From Hoylesella loescheii DSM 19665 = JCM 12249 = ATCC 15930 (GTDB lineage Bacteria; Bacteroidota; Bacteroidia; Bacteroidales; Bacteroidaceae), in the NCBI RefSeq assembly GCF_000378085.1, contig NZ_KB899223.1, positions 1 through 58,092 on the forward strand: a stretch of 58,092 nt of DNA, written 5' to 3'. The notes beneath the pieces are model-generated. The model was given only the letters and a program-made list of their open reading frames with translations, was not told where the DNA came from and did not search any database. The translations under genes were made by a program, and so were the position numbers. Below are positions 17,644 to 27,337 of this stretch, piece after piece; position 1 is the stretch's first letter, and each line of letters starts with the position of its first letter.

Positions 17644-20109
17644 TCAATCCTTTTTCTTCTCTTCTTCAATATCGAACTTAATGGCATTTTCCACCACTTC
17701 GTTTGTCAGTGCAAAGTCCCAAACGTCTTGCACATTCTCCACGTAATGGAACTTAACGCCTGTGAGATATTTCTCTGGAATTTCTTCGATATCTTTCTTA
17801 TTGGCGCGACACATCATAATATCTGTAATGCCTGCGCGCTTTGCAGCCAATATCTTTTCTTTTATTCCGCCCACGGGCAGCACCTTTCCGCGAAGCGTTA
17901 TCTCGCCAGTCATGGCCGTATTTTTGCGTACCTTGCGCTGGGTTAATGCCGAAGCGATGGAGGTTGCAATGGTAATACCAGCCGACGGACCATCTTTCGG
18001 GGTGGCTCCTTCGGGTACGTGGATGTGGATATTCCATTGGTCGAACAGGCGATAATCAACGCCAAGCTTGTCTACATGGGCCTTAACGTACTCCAAAGCA
18101 ATCACTGCCGACTCTTTCATCACATCGCCGAGGTTACCCGTAAGCGTCAGTTTTGCCCCACGACCTTTGCTCAACGAGGTTTCGATGAACAGAATTTCGC
18201 CGCCAACGCTTGTCCAAGCCAAACCCGTAACCACACCAGCGTAGTCGTTGCCTTGGTAGATGTCGCGGTAATAAGGTGGCTTGCCCAGCAAACCCTCTAT
18301 CTCGGCAGGCGTTATTTTTGCAAAAGGCAACTCGCCATTAAGGGCTCGCAGGTAGGCCATTTTGCGCAAAGCCTTGTCTATTTGCTTTTCAAGCTGCCTC
18401 ACACCACTCTCTCGGGTGTATTGTTCAATAATCTTTTCAAGAGCCGCCTTGTTGAAGTTGGGCTTCTCCGTGGCGTTTTTAGCCAATCCCGTGTTCTGCA
18501 ATTCGCGCGGCACAAGGTGGCGTTTGGCAATCTCGATCTTCTCTTCGGTGATGTAACCGCTCACCTCGATAAGCTCCATACGGTCGAGCAAGGGGCGCGG
18601 AATGGTGTTAAGGTCGTTGGCGGTAGCGATAAACAGCACGCGCGAGAGGTCGAAATCAACATCGAGATAGTTGTCGTGGAAGGCATTGTTCTGCTCAGGA
18701 TCGAGCACTTCGAGTAATGCCGACGACGGGTCGCCATGCAAAGTGTTCTGCGTTACCTTGTCTATCTCGTCGAGAATAAACACAGGATTGGACGAGCCTG
18801 CTTTCTGGATGCTCTTGATAATTCGGCCTGGCATGGCGCCAACGTATGTTCGGCGGTGCCCACGAATTTCCGATTCGTCGTGCAATCCACCTAACGACAT
18901 GCGCACGTACTTACGATTCATGGCCGTGGCAATGCTCTTTCCAAGACTGGTTTTACCCACTCCGGGAGGTCCGTAAAGGCAAATGATGGGCGATTTCAGG
19001 TCTCCGCTAAGCTGTAACACGGCTAAATGTTCCAAGATACGGTCCTTCACCTTTTCCATTCCATAGTGGTCGTGGTCCAATACCTTTTGGGCGCGCTTGA
19101 TGCTGAGGTCGTCTTTGGTGTATTCGTTCCAAGGCAAGCCCACCATCGTTTGCAGATATGTGAGCTGTATGCTATAATCAGGACTTTGCGGGTTTAGTGT
19201 ATCGAGCTTATCCAGTTCTTTATAGAATATCTTGCTCACCTCTTCCGACCACTTCTTATCCTTCGCTTTCTCCTCCAATTCACGGTGTTCGGGCGAGCCT
19301 TCACCGTTGCCCAGCTCTTCCTTGATGTTCTTTATCTGTTGTTGCAAGAAGTATTCGCGTTGCTGTTCGTCAATGTCTTCGCGCGTTTTCGAACGTATGG
19401 TTTGCTTAATCTGCAACAGCTGCATCTCCTTGTTTAGGGTTTTGAGGGCGATATACACGCGTTCGAGCGAGTTATCGGCCTCTAACATGCGCATCTTATC
19501 ATTGATATCGAAGGGCATGTTCGAGCAGATGAAGTTGGTAGCGATAACGTCGTGGTGTATGTTTGCGATGGCAAACTGCGCCTCGTCGGGCATTTCCTCG
19601 TTCATCTTGATAAATTCCACGGTCTGGTTGCGCAAGTCTTCCATGGCCGTATGATATTCGCTGCTGCTTTCGTCGATAAAAATCTCGGGCTTCTTGGTGA
19701 CTTGCCCCACAAGATAAGGCTTGCGTTTCACCACGTCTTCAAGCTGGCAACGTCCCAACCCCTGAACAATGGCGGTGATGTTGTTACCTGGTCCCGACAT
19801 CTCGAGCACCCTAACCAACTTGGCATACACACCTAGTGGAAAGAGATCTTTCTTTCCAGGCTCTTCTACATCGGCATTTTTCTGGCAGAACACGGCAAAG
19901 ATCTGCTCGGGGTCTTTCTTTAACTTGTTAACAAGACTTACGCTTGCGGTTCTCCCCACAAGTATCGGCGTCACCACACCGGGGAACAATACGAGATTGC
20001 GAGTTGCCAAAATGGGCACCACTTCGGGTGTAGGCGTGTCGAAAAGCGTGCTGATATCGCCCTCGTAGTCGGCAATCATTTGTATTGAAGTATTGTTTCT
20101 TCTGTCCAT
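17644..20109 (-). CDS. lon: ATP-dependent protease Lon
   Basis: Lon is a cytoplasmic AAA+ serine protease that degrades misfolded and regulatory proteins. The N-terminal substrate domain (residues about 30-240) is followed by a coiled coil, the ATPase with GPPGVGKTSLGKS near residue 377 and FILDEIDK, and the protease domain with PKDGPSAGIT (catalytic Ser, near residue 700) and GGIKEKILAAKRAG (catalytic Lys). The 821-residue length and C-terminal Lys-rich tail are normal. A minus-strand TACCTTTG (20146 down to 20139) 30 bp upstream is a possible -7 element. Confidence 0.97.
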   Translation of the reverse strand: MDRRNNTSIQMIADYEGDISTLFDTPTPEVVPILATRNLVLFPGVVTPILVGRTASVSLVNKLKKDPEQIFAVFCQKNADVEEPGKKDLFPLGVYAKLVRVLEMSGPGNNITAIVQGLGRCQLEDVVKRKPYLVGQVTKKPEIFIDESSSEYHTAMEDLRNQTVEFIKMNEEMPDEAQFAIANIHHDVIATNFICSNMPFDINDKMRMLEADNSLERVYIALKTLNKEMQLLQIKQTIRSKTREDIDEQQREYFLQQQIKNIKEELGNGEGSPEHRELEEKAKDKKWSEEVSKIFYKELDKLDTLNPQSPDYSIQLTYLQTMVGLPWNEYTKDDLSIKRAQKVLDHDHYGMEKVKDRILEHLAVLQLSGDLKSPIICLYGPPGVGKTSLGKSIATAMNRKYVRMSLGGLHDESEIRGHRRTYVGAMPGRIIKSIQKAGSSNPVFILDEIDKVTQNTLHGDPSSALLEVLDPEQNNAFHDNYLDVDFDLSRVLFIATANDLNTIPRPLLDRMELIEVSGYITEEKIEIAKRHLVPRELQNTGLAKNATEKPNFNKAALEKIIEQYTRESGVRQLEKQIDKALRKMAYLRALNGELPFAKITPAEIEGLLGKPPYYRDIYQGNDYAGVVTGLAWTSVGGEILFIETSLSKGRGAKLTLTGNLGDVMKESAVIALEYVKAHVDKLGVDYRLFDQWNIHIHVPEGATPKDGPSAGITIATSIASALTQRKVRKNTAMTGEITLRGKVLPVGGIKEKILAAKRAGITDIMMCRANKKDIEEIPEKYLTGVKFHYVENVQDVWDFALTNEVVENAIKFDIEEEKKKD

Positions 20110-20521
20110 TTATTCTTTTTTGCTCTTTAATAGGGCTACAAAGGTACGAATAAATCACGAGATTAGGGCATTTACGCACATATTAATAGCGAGTTCAGAC
20201 ACTATCCCCAAAGTAAGGTAAGGCCTGTTCTGAAAATCCCCCGCTGCGCTTCAAAGCTACTTTTACCGAGTAGCCCCTTGGTGGCCTTTTGCCTTTATCT
20301 GGCAACTTTCACTTGCTCGCCCTGTGGCTTAGCCCCCTATGCTTCTTCAACAGGCGAGCGAAATCCACTGAAAATAAAGCCAAACAAACCCTCAAAGGCA
20401 ACTTCCTTGAACCTGCTTAAGCCATCGTTTGCAAGGCATTACTACAAATATCGGCCCATTCGTTTGGCTGTTTTGTAATAAAAACCTACCTTTGCCGTTG
20501 GCTATTTATCAACAAACACGC
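20110..20521. other. Gap between lon and the DMT transporter
   Basis: No gene is recognised. It contains a GCGAGTTCAG fragment near 20190, like the end of the MITE-like elements, and the promoter of the transporter gene at its right end. Confidence 0.6.
20463..20494 (+). promoter_or_regulatory. Bacteroidetes-type promoter for the DMT transporter
   Basis: TTTG at 20463-20466, a 20-bp spacer and TACCTTTG at 20487-20494 give a perfect match to both consensus boxes. It supports the start at 20522 over the longer frame, which would begin upstream of the promoter. Confidence 0.85.
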
Positions 20522-21445
20522 ATGTCGAAGCATATAACAGCACAGGCGAACCTCCTTCATCACATTGTTGCCTTCGTAACGGTGGCCATCTGGGGTTCGA
20601 CATTCATCTCCACCAAGCTTCTTATTTACGCGGGCCTTTCGCCTGCGCATATCTTCACCTTGCGCTTTATCATCGCCTATTTGCTGATGTTGGCGTTCGC
20701 AGTTCTTGGTCCGCGCAGGGCAGGAGGTAGAAAATTGTTGAGCGACAGCCTTGCCGACGAGGGCTGCATGATGCTACTTGGCATCACGGGTGGCTCTGCA
20801 TTCTTCCTGATGCAGAACGAAGCGTTGCGCTTTTCTACAGCCACCAACGTGTCTCTCATCGTCTGTTCGTGCCCATTATTCACCATGGTGCTCATGCGTT
20901 TGCTTGTTCGTGGCACCCGTTTGGGGGCTTTGCAGGTGGCGGGAACGCTTTTCTCGTTTGTGGGAATGGCCACGGTGGTACTCAACGGCAAGTTCGTGCT
21001 TCACCTTTCGCCCCTAGGCGACTTCCTGGCGCTGTCTGCCTGCTTGGCGTGGGCTTTCTATTCCATCATCATCAAGCGCATGAACGAACGCTACGACAGC
21101 CTTTTTATCACTCGAAAGGTGTTTTTCTACGGTCTGCTCACCATGCTTCCCTACTACATCCTTGTGCCGGAGATGCCGCCGCTGCACGCACTTACGCGCC
21201 TCGACGTTATCAGCCATTTGCTTTTTCTCGGCGTATTGGGTTCCATGATTTGCTTTCTCACGTGGACATGGGTAATGGGTAAGCTTGGGGCAATGCGTGC
21301 AACAAACTACATTTACGTTAATCCCATCACCACCATTGTGTTTGCATGGCTCGTGCTTCACGAAACCATCACGCCCTATTTCATTGTGGGCACGGTGTTT
21401 ATACTCGTGGGATTGTTCCTTAGCAGCAAATCTAAAACCAGATGA
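20522..21445 (+). CDS. EamA/DMT-family transporter
   Basis: This integral membrane protein of about 307 residues has ten predicted hydrophobic helices arranged as two EamA repeats (WGSTFISTKLL in the first, LSACLAWAFYSIIIKR in the second). The family exports or imports small metabolites such as amino acids or nucleotide precursors; the substrate is not predictable here. The frame is open 31 codons further upstream, but the promoter at 20463-20494 and a good MSKHITAQ start favour 20522. Its TGA overlaps the next ATG (ATGA). Confidence 0.88.
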   Translation: MSKHITAQANLLHHIVAFVTVAIWGSTFISTKLLIYAGLSPAHIFTLRFIIAYLLMLAFAVLGPRRAGGRKLLSDSLADEGCMMLLGITGGSAFFLMQNEALRFSTATNVSLIVCSCPLFTMVLMRLLVRGTRLGALQVAGTLFSFVGMATVVLNGKFVLHLSPLGDFLALSACLAWAFYSIIIKRMNERYDSLFITRKVFFYGLLTMLPYYILVPEMPPLHALTRLDVISHLLFLGVLGSMICFLTWTWVMGKLGAMRATNYIYVNPITTIVFAWLVLHETITPYFIVGTVFILVGLFLSSKSKTR

Positions 21446-22407
21446 CAACACTTGGCACGCTCCTCGTATCTCTCTTTACGCTGGTGCAACTCAATTGCGA
21501 GAACCTTTTCGATTGCCGTCACGACAGTCTGAAAGACGACCATGAGTTTCTGCCCGAAGCTTATCGGCATTGGACTCCTTCACGATATTGGAAGAAACTA
21601 AACCGCATTGGACAAGAGATTGTGGCCTGCGGAGGGGAAGGTAAGCAATGGCGTCTGCCCGACCTTGTGGCACTTTGCGAGGTGGAAAACGACAGCGTGC
21701 TGCGCGATCTCACACGTCGCTCGCTTCTTCGCACGGCTCGCTACGAATATGTAATGACCAATTCGCCCGATGTTCGTGGCATCGACGTGGCCCTACTCTA
21801 CTCTCCCTTCACCTTCGCACTTGTTAAAAGCTATGCCTTACGCGTTAATCCGCTTGCAGGCATGCGTCCCACACGCGACATTCTCTATGCCAATGGCGTA
21901 ACCGCAGGGGGCGATACGCTGCACGTTTTTGTGCTTCACGCGCCCAGCAGGGCTGGTGGCGAAGCCAACACGCGCCCTTATCGGTTGGCCGTGGCACGCC
22001 GATTGTGCGCTGCCATCGACTCGATTAGACAAGGAAACAGGGCCGCCAACATCGTGGTTACAGGCGACTTTAACGACTATGGCGACACACCCGCCTTGCG
22101 TTTGCTCAGCGACAACGACCTTACGGATGTGTCGGCCAACGCCATAGGCAACAACGGGGCAAAGGGAACTTATCGTTATCAAGGCGAATGGGGTAGCTTA
22201 GACCATATATATGTTAGTCGGTTGCTGCACGAAAAAGGCGTTTCCTGCCGTATTTTCGATGCCCCTTTCTTGCTGGAAGACGAGGAAAAATACGGAGGGA
22301 AACGCCCTTGGCGAACCTATCAAGGTCCGAAATATCTTGGCGGATTTAGCGACCACCTGCCCTTGGTGGTAACTTTTGGCATGCCTGAAACAACCGTTAA
22401 ACCTTGA
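21442..22407 (+). CDS. Endonuclease/exonuclease/phosphatase-family protein
   Basis: The protein has the EEP (DNase I-like) fold. After a short hydrophobic N-terminus, probably a signal sequence, come QLNCENLFDCRHD near residue 20 (metal-binding Asn/Glu), CEVENDSVL near residue 75, the catalytic TGDFNDYGDTP near residue 208, and the final FSDHLPLVV with the Asp-His pair. Members hydrolyse phosphodiesters in nucleic acids, lipids or signalling molecules; an exported member may scavenge nucleotides. It is translationally coupled to the transporter upstream. Confidence 0.88.
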   Translation: MTTLGTLLVSLFTLVQLNCENLFDCRHDSLKDDHEFLPEAYRHWTPSRYWKKLNRIGQEIVACGGEGKQWRLPDLVALCEVENDSVLRDLTRRSLLRTARYEYVMTNSPDVRGIDVALLYSPFTFALVKSYALRVNPLAGMRPTRDILYANGVTAGGDTLHVFVLHAPSRAGGEANTRPYRLAVARRLCAAIDSIRQGNRAANIVVTGDFNDYGDTPALRLLSDNDLTDVSANAIGNNGAKGTYRYQGEWGSLDHIYVSRLLHEKGVSCRIFDAPFLLEDEEKYGGKRPWRTYQGPKYLGGFSDHLPLVVTFGMPETTVKP

Positions 22408-22526
22408 TACAAAGCGGAAACGGAACGACTAACCCTAATAAACAAACGGCATCAACTTGCTGTTTGCAATATCCACAACATGCTTATGCTAGCGCGATGA
22501 TCACTTACGTATGCGTACAAGCTCAT

Positions 22527-22676
22527 TTGTAGCCACAGTACAAGCCCATTTGTAGTCACACTACAAGTCGTTTGTAGCCACACTACAATTCGTTTGTAGT
22601 CACGCTACAACTCGTTTGTAGTCACACTACAAAACACTTGTAGTCGCAATACAAACCGCTTGTAGCCTAACAACCT
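22527..22676. repeat. 22-bp palindromic repeat array, TTGTAG family (main copy)
   Basis: TTGTAG begins at 22527, 22550, 22572, 22594, 22616, 22638 and 22660, spacings of 23, 22, 22, 22, 22 and 22. Each unit is a small palindrome TTGTAG-N5-CTACAA with a variable 5-bp spacer. The array fills the gap between two convergent genes and abuts the stop codon of the DUF4230 gene, so it is not a promoter. Confidence 0.9.
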
Positions 22677-22680
22677 GTTA

Positions 22681-23319
22681 TTATCGCTCTTTCTTTGCTG
22701 CTGTTTGGGCCTCGTCGAACACAACTTTCGTCTTGTCGAAACCTAGCGAACGCAGCAAGCTAGTGAACTGTACGCGAGCGTTTTCCTCGGCCAACGCCAT
22801 ATTGGTAGGCGTTAAACAGCGTTTGCGCATCATGGCATTAGCCTTATAATAAAGGCGGTCGCGGTCGGCATCGCTCCATGTTCCCGTTGAGAAAAACGAT
22901 TTGGTGCGCGCCTCGTCAATAAAATTGTTGTCTAAAAGCTTTACGGGCGGTAGCGTAGCGCAAAGCGTGTCGCCCTGCATAGACAGCCAACGTGGGCCTG
23001 CCTCGCGCAGATTAACGCCCAAACGCAGCGTGCCGAAATAGATGCGCACCAGTTTATCGTCGCCAAAGAAGCCGTATTTAACGGTGTCAACCAACTCTTC
23101 ATCGTCGATAGCCAAAAACTCCCACTCGCCAATAGCCTCTATTTGCTGTATCTGATTGGGTGTAAGTTCTATCTTGTCGTTGCTTACCACGCTTAGGCTA
23201 TTGTCGTTTCCACAGCGACAAACAGCCACACAAACAACCACGAACAACACAACCGCCAATGCCAAGTATAGCCAATAGCGGAAGGGAACAAACGAAATTA
23301 GGGTGCGAAGCTTACTCAT
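22681..23319 (-). CDS. DUF4230 domain protein, membrane-anchored
   Basis: The 212-residue protein has one N-terminal transmembrane helix (residues about 14-34) with the rest outside the cytoplasm. Its mature part matches my recollection of DUF4230: it opens with LTPNQIQQIEAIGEWEFLAI and has RIYFGTLRLGVNL and the downstream TLPPVKLLDNNFIDE region. Function is unknown. It overlaps the end of the second DUF4230 gene upstream by 8 bp, so the two are co-translated and may form a heteromer. Confidence 0.8.
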   Translation of the reverse strand: MSKLRTLISFVPFRYWLYLALAVVLFVVVCVAVCRCGNDNSLSVVSNDKIELTPNQIQQIEAIGEWEFLAIDDEELVDTVKYGFFGDDKLVRIYFGTLRLGVNLREAGPRWLSMQGDTLCATLPPVKLLDNNFIDEARTKSFFSTGTWSDADRDRLYYKANAMMRKRCLTPTNMALAEENARVQFTSLLRSLGFDKTKVVFDEAQTAAKKER

Positions 23320-23989
23320 TGCCAGTTCTCCTTTCTGTATTGCCCAACAAAAGGCGCATAATGTCGCCGTAATTAAAGTCCTTACGGAAGTTCACCGTTA
23401 TGTTTTCTTCCTTAAATCCCATCTGTGCCACCATGGGGATGATAACGTTGGCAGCGTTCTGGCGTGCTTGTTCCATCACTTTCATTTGGGGAATAGACTT
23501 CACAACCGACTCTCGGCCCTGCCTTTCGTAGGCCGTCAGCTCGGCATCGGTGAAGTTAGAGCGCGCAAAGTCTACGTACCGTTTAATGCCCTTATTGTCT
23601 ATGCGCGTGCCTGTGAGCTCTATTTGCGGGTCGGGAAGGGTTATCTCGATGCGGTCGCCACGTCTAATCACATTTTCTTCGCTAAACTTTCCGAAGTCTA
23701 CATACGCCTTCAAGGTTGCCTCCATGGGTATGGCCACCTGCCGTTTGCTTAGGGGCAGGTTGATATTGAACTTGTTCCCAAGGAACGAGCCCTTTATGGT
23801 TTTCTCGTCGTTATGCGTGATTATCTTGTGTACGCGTATCTCGGTGGTGTATAGTCGCGAACATTTTTTCAGTTGTGTCACCATCATTGGCACCGTGTCA
23901 GCAGCCTCTTGGGCTGGCTCGGTTTTCTTATCCGAACAAGCCAAGACCGTAAAGGCCAATGCCAATGCCATAAAAATCGTTCTGTACAT
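23312..23989 (-). CDS. DUF4230 domain lipoprotein
   Basis: The N-terminus MYRTIFMALALAFTVLACSD has a lipobox (VLAC), so it is likely lipid-anchored. The frame continues upstream for 16 codons, but this start gives a proper signal sequence. The mature part (about 205 residues) shares DUF4230 character with the next gene: LYTTEIRVHKIITHN, then a beta-rich region with IPMEATLKAYVDFGKFSEENV and EITLPDPQIELTGTRID. The function is unknown. The gene is divergent from the DUF4738 lipoprotein gene. Confidence 0.8.
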   Translation of the reverse strand: MYRTIFMALALAFTVLACSDKKTEPAQEAADTVPMMVTQLKKCSRLYTTEIRVHKIITHNDEKTIKGSFLGNKFNINLPLSKRQVAIPMEATLKAYVDFGKFSEENVIRRGDRIEITLPDPQIELTGTRIDNKGIKRYVDFARSNFTDAELTAYERQGRESVVKSIPQMKVMEQARQNAANVIIPMVAQMGFKEENITVNFRKDFNYGDIMRLLLGNTERRTGNE

Positions 23990-24041
23990 GCGTCTGAATG
24001 TGTTACCTATGCTGCAAAGGTAGTAAATAATGTGCACATCA

Positions 24042-24074
24042 TTTCGTTTTTTACGCTATTTCTTCTTACCTTTG
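24042..24074 (+). promoter_or_regulatory. Promoter of the DUF4738 lipoprotein gene
   Basis: TTTC at 24042, a 21-bp spacer and TACCTTTG at 24067-24074 fit the Bacteroidetes pattern with one mismatch. A TACCTTTG on the minus strand (24021 down to 24014) is a candidate -7 for the divergent DUF4230 pair. Confidence 0.6.
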
Positions 24075-24090
24075 CGTAATAAAAAACTAC

Positions 24091-24675
24091 ATGCAAATGA
24101 AAAAACATCTCTTGGCCCTCGTTACCATGAGCGTGGCCATCTGCTTAGCCTCGTGTGGAGGTAAAAAGGAAAAGACCGATATTATCGCGCGCAAACCGAT
24201 TGTTGTACGCGCGAAGGAAACGCGTGCTATGGGCGACCATCGCGAAAGCCGAAAAGTGCAATGGATTGGCGCCAGCTACACAGTAGACACCGAATTCAAA
24301 GCCGACAAGTCGCTGCCCCTTATCAGCGATGGCGAACAGAAGTATTACGACAACCGCGCCACAGTGAAAATACTTCGCAAAGACGGCACGGTGTTTTTCA
24401 ACCGAACATTCTCTAAAGCCGATTTTATCAACCAAATTGACGCCAGCTACAAAGGTGGTGCATTGCTTGGCGTGGTTTACGACAAATGCGACGGCGACAA
24501 CATGTACTTTGCCGCCAGTGTTGGGTCGCCCGATAAGTCGAGTGACGAGTACGTGCCACTAGTCGTTAAGATTTCCAGATTTGGCGATGTAAGCATCAAA
24601 AAGGATGCTACACTAGACACACAAAGCGAAATGGGCACCAGTAACACCACCATAGAAGAGGAGGAAGGCGTATAG
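24091..24675 (+). CDS. DUF4738 family lipoprotein
   Basis: The protein starts with a lipoprotein signal (ICLASC, Cys near residue 22) and has a mature part of about 170 residues. The middle includes YYDNRATVKILRKDGTVFFNRTF, typical of DUF4738 as I recall it, and the end is acidic (TIEEEEGV). The family is found in Prevotella and relatives and its role is unknown. A strong terminator hairpin lies downstream at 24844. Confidence 0.72.
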   Translation: MQMKKHLLALVTMSVAICLASCGGKKEKTDIIARKPIVVRAKETRAMGDHRESRKVQWIGASYTVDTEFKADKSLPLISDGEQKYYDNRATVKILRKDGTVFFNRTFSKADFINQIDASYKGGALLGVVYDKCDGDNMYFAASVGSPDKSSDEYVPLVVKISRFGDVSIKKDATLDTQSEMGTSNTTIEEEEGV

Positions 24676-25078
24676 ATTGGCGCGTTGCCAATGTGCAAAT
24701 ACTGAACACCTTTTATTTATTATCGCCCAACGAGATTGGAAGAAACATGGTTATGTCTGGCACAACAAACGTTTCTTTCAAACATTTTTTATCAGCACAT
24801 AAACAACCAATGCTTTGCAAGTTGTGAATATAGAATATCGAAAGGCCCTATAAACCAACCATTGAAAGCGGTTTATAGGGCCAATTCTTGTTTTTATCGG
24901 ATGTTCGATGGTTCCAGGCGGGTTCGACATTGAGGATTTCTCTGTGTTGATTTCAACCTTACCGTTTGGTCTGATGAGAATTCCATACTTCGGTATAGTC
25001 GGACATTTCTCTTTAAACAGGTGGAACCTGTATTCGGGCGAGGCCTAGAACCCATCAAAAAAGGCTTGCAGGGGGCTT
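24676..25078. other. Gap between the DUF4738 gene and norB
   Basis: No gene is recognised. The region holds one strong stem-loop at 24844-24890 and otherwise nothing I can interpret. Confidence 0.6.
24844..24895. terminator. Rho-independent terminator
   Basis: GGCCCTATAAAC (24844-24855) pairs perfectly with GTTTATAGGGCC (24871-24882), followed by a T-rich tail. It lies between convergent genes and could serve both directions. Confidence 0.8.
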
Positions 25079-27337
25079 TTAGCGTTTGCCTTTTCGCGAC
25101 CAACCAAATTGTAGGCCAATGATAAACAACACCAACAGCACCTCACCCAAAGCTACAAATGTATCTCCAGGTATACGCAACCATCTTAATGTCTGCATAA
25201 AATCTTGTTGCATGAACTCAGCCGATCTAGCCGACCAGTATGCATTGGTGATACTTTCATGGGCTTGCAAGATGCCAATAGGCAAGATACTCACCACCGT
25301 CATCAGTAACAAGCCAATGTTTATGCACCAGAAAGCAGTACCAATAAGTTTGTTGTTCCACTCGTAATCAGGATAAAGACCACGCAAAACAAATAGCATC
25401 AGACCTATTCCCAAAATGCCATAGACCCCGAAAAGGGCTGCATGACCATGCACGGCAGTGGTGTTCAGACCCTGCAAATAATACAAGGCGATTGGTGGAT
25501 TGATGGAGAAGCCAAAGATACCTGCACCCAAGAAGTTCCAAAAGCACATCGCAATGAAGCAATATATCGGCCACTTATAGGATTTTATCCAAGTCGTAGA
25601 ACGGCTTAGCTGATAGTTATGGTACGCCTCCATACCTATAAGCACGAGCGGAACAAGCTCCATCGCACTGAATGTGGCTCCAAGTGCCAGCACCGCCGTT
25701 GGTGTTGCACTGAAATACAAGTGATGGAAGGTTCCTAGAATACCACCTGCAAGGAACACGATGGTGGAGAACAACACCGAAATCGTGGCACTCTTTATCT
25801 TAAGCAGCCCCAAGCGGCAGAACAAGAACGATGCAACTACTGTGGCGAACACCTCGAAGAAGCCCTCAACCCAAAGATGAACCACCCACCAACGCCAATA
25901 TTCGGCAATGGCCATGTGGGTTTGGCGGCCATACATCAAACCTGCGGCATAGAAGAAAGCAATTGCCAACGAGGCAATTACAAAGAGAATAAGCAAATGG
26001 CGACTTTCGTCCTTACGTTTGAGTGCAGGAATCAGGGCACGTATCATTAAGAATAGCCAGAGCACTAACCCCGTAAGCAACAATATTTGCCATAGACGAC
26101 CCAGTTCGACATATTCGTAACCTTGATGTCCAAACCAAAAGTTCTCAACCAAGCCAAGCTTTTGCATCACTCCAAACCATTGGCCAGCCAACGAGCCTGC
26201 CACTACGAAGACCAATGCGCCAAAGAGAACGTTCACGCCCAAGGCCTGATATTTGGGCTCAACGCCTGATACTGCCGGAGCTATATATAAGCCCGTGGCC
26301 AACCAAGACGTTGCAATCCAAAGGATAGCTAGCTGAACATGCCAGCTACGCGACACAGCATAGGGAAAAATCTCTTGTATAGGCAAGCCAAAGAAAGCGT
26401 CACCCTCTACACCATAATGAGCCGTTATCACACCCGAAATCATCTGAACCAACATCAATGCACCAACTACCCAAATGTATTTCAGCACTGCACGCATGGA
26501 CGCAGTGGGTTTAAGATCCCTCATAGGATCCGTTTCAGGAGCCTTCGACACATGCTCCTCCTTATGCTGTGCATAATAGTAAACCAAAATTCCTACACAG
26601 AAGAGCAGCAACAACACACTAAATCCCGACCAGAGGTGCAGTGAGGTGGGTGCTATGTTGCCTATTACGGGGTCGTGTGGCCAGTTATTGGTATAGCTAA
26701 CGTCGCTATTGGGTCTGTTGGTTACACACACCCAGCTAGACCACGCGAAGAAAGCGTCCATCTTATCAAAACGCTGTTCGGCCGAAAGACCGTCTACTGC
26801 CTCAACAGATTTCTCGCGCATAGCATACGCATTGCGCAACTTAGCCATAGAGGGATCGTTCAAGAACAGCTTGGCATAATAGTTACGCAACTGTTTAGCC
26901 ACCTTAGCGCGCATGTCGCTAAAAGTGATAACGCCTGTTTGCGCATCAAATGTATTCTTACGGAGCTCTTCTTGCAACAGTACCTTGTACTTAGCCTTGT
27001 CCGCTTCGGCTAACTGTGCATACACCTTACCATCTTTTTGGGCTAATTCAGATAGCATCAGTTCCGACTCCCGATGTAAATAGTCGGCCGTCCAATCAGG
27101 AGCTACGTATGCGCCATGCCCCCAAACGCTACCTACTGTTTGGCCTCCGATAGACTGCCAAACATTCTGTCCGTCCTTAATATCTTGTCCTTCAAACAAC
27201 GTCTCACCACTCTCAGTCACCACCTTGTTGGGGAAAGGCGGCATCTCTCTGAAAATCTCAACGCCATAGAAGCATAAAACAGCGAACGATCCAATAATGA
27301 CCGCCGCCAAAGTCAACCATAATTTCTTTGGTGTCAT
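25079..27337 (-). CDS. norB: Quinol-dependent nitric oxide reductase, single-subunit (qNorB)
   Basis: This 752-residue membrane enzyme reduces NO to N2O. The N-terminal extension (residues about 30-260: GGQTVGSVWGHGAYVAPDWTADYLHRE, then the cytochrome-c-like periplasmic fold without heme) marks the quinol-oxidising type. The catalytic core has about twelve more helices with the metal ligands in SRSWHVQLAILW, the WVVHLWVEGFFEV segment (His and Glu for FeB), a His-His pair in GTFHHLYFSA, and VHGHAALFGVYG for the heme irons. No other denitrification gene is in the window, so detoxification is the likely role. Candidate operators lie at 27488-27537. Confidence 0.95.
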   Translation of the reverse strand: MTPKKLWLTLAAVIIGSFAVLCFYGVEIFREMPPFPNKVVTESGETLFEGQDIKDGQNVWQSIGGQTVGSVWGHGAYVAPDWTADYLHRESELMLSELAQKDGKVYAQLAEADKAKYKVLLQEELRKNTFDAQTGVITFSDMRAKVAKQLRNYYAKLFLNDPSMAKLRNAYAMREKSVEAVDGLSAEQRFDKMDAFFAWSSWVCVTNRPNSDVSYTNNWPHDPVIGNIAPTSLHLWSGFSVLLLLFCVGILVYYYAQHKEEHVSKAPETDPMRDLKPTASMRAVLKYIWVVGALMLVQMISGVITAHYGVEGDAFFGLPIQEIFPYAVSRSWHVQLAILWIATSWLATGLYIAPAVSGVEPKYQALGVNVLFGALVFVVAGSLAGQWFGVMQKLGLVENFWFGHQGYEYVELGRLWQILLLTGLVLWLFLMIRALIPALKRKDESRHLLILFVIASLAIAFFYAAGLMYGRQTHMAIAEYWRWWVVHLWVEGFFEVFATVVASFLFCRLGLLKIKSATISVLFSTIVFLAGGILGTFHHLYFSATPTAVLALGATFSAMELVPLVLIGMEAYHNYQLSRSTTWIKSYKWPIYCFIAMCFWNFLGAGIFGFSINPPIALYYLQGLNTTAVHGHAALFGVYGILGIGLMLFVLRGLYPDYEWNNKLIGTAFWCINIGLLLMTVVSILPIGILQAHESITNAYWSARSAEFMQQDFMQTLRWLRIPGDTFVALGEVLLVLFIIGLQFGWSRKGKR

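Noticed and set aside
22520..22680. Direct-repeat array initially considered a CRISPR
   Set aside because: Units are 17-bp palindromes with 5-bp spacers and a 22-bp period. A CRISPR would have longer repeats and longer unique spacers, and no cas genes are present.
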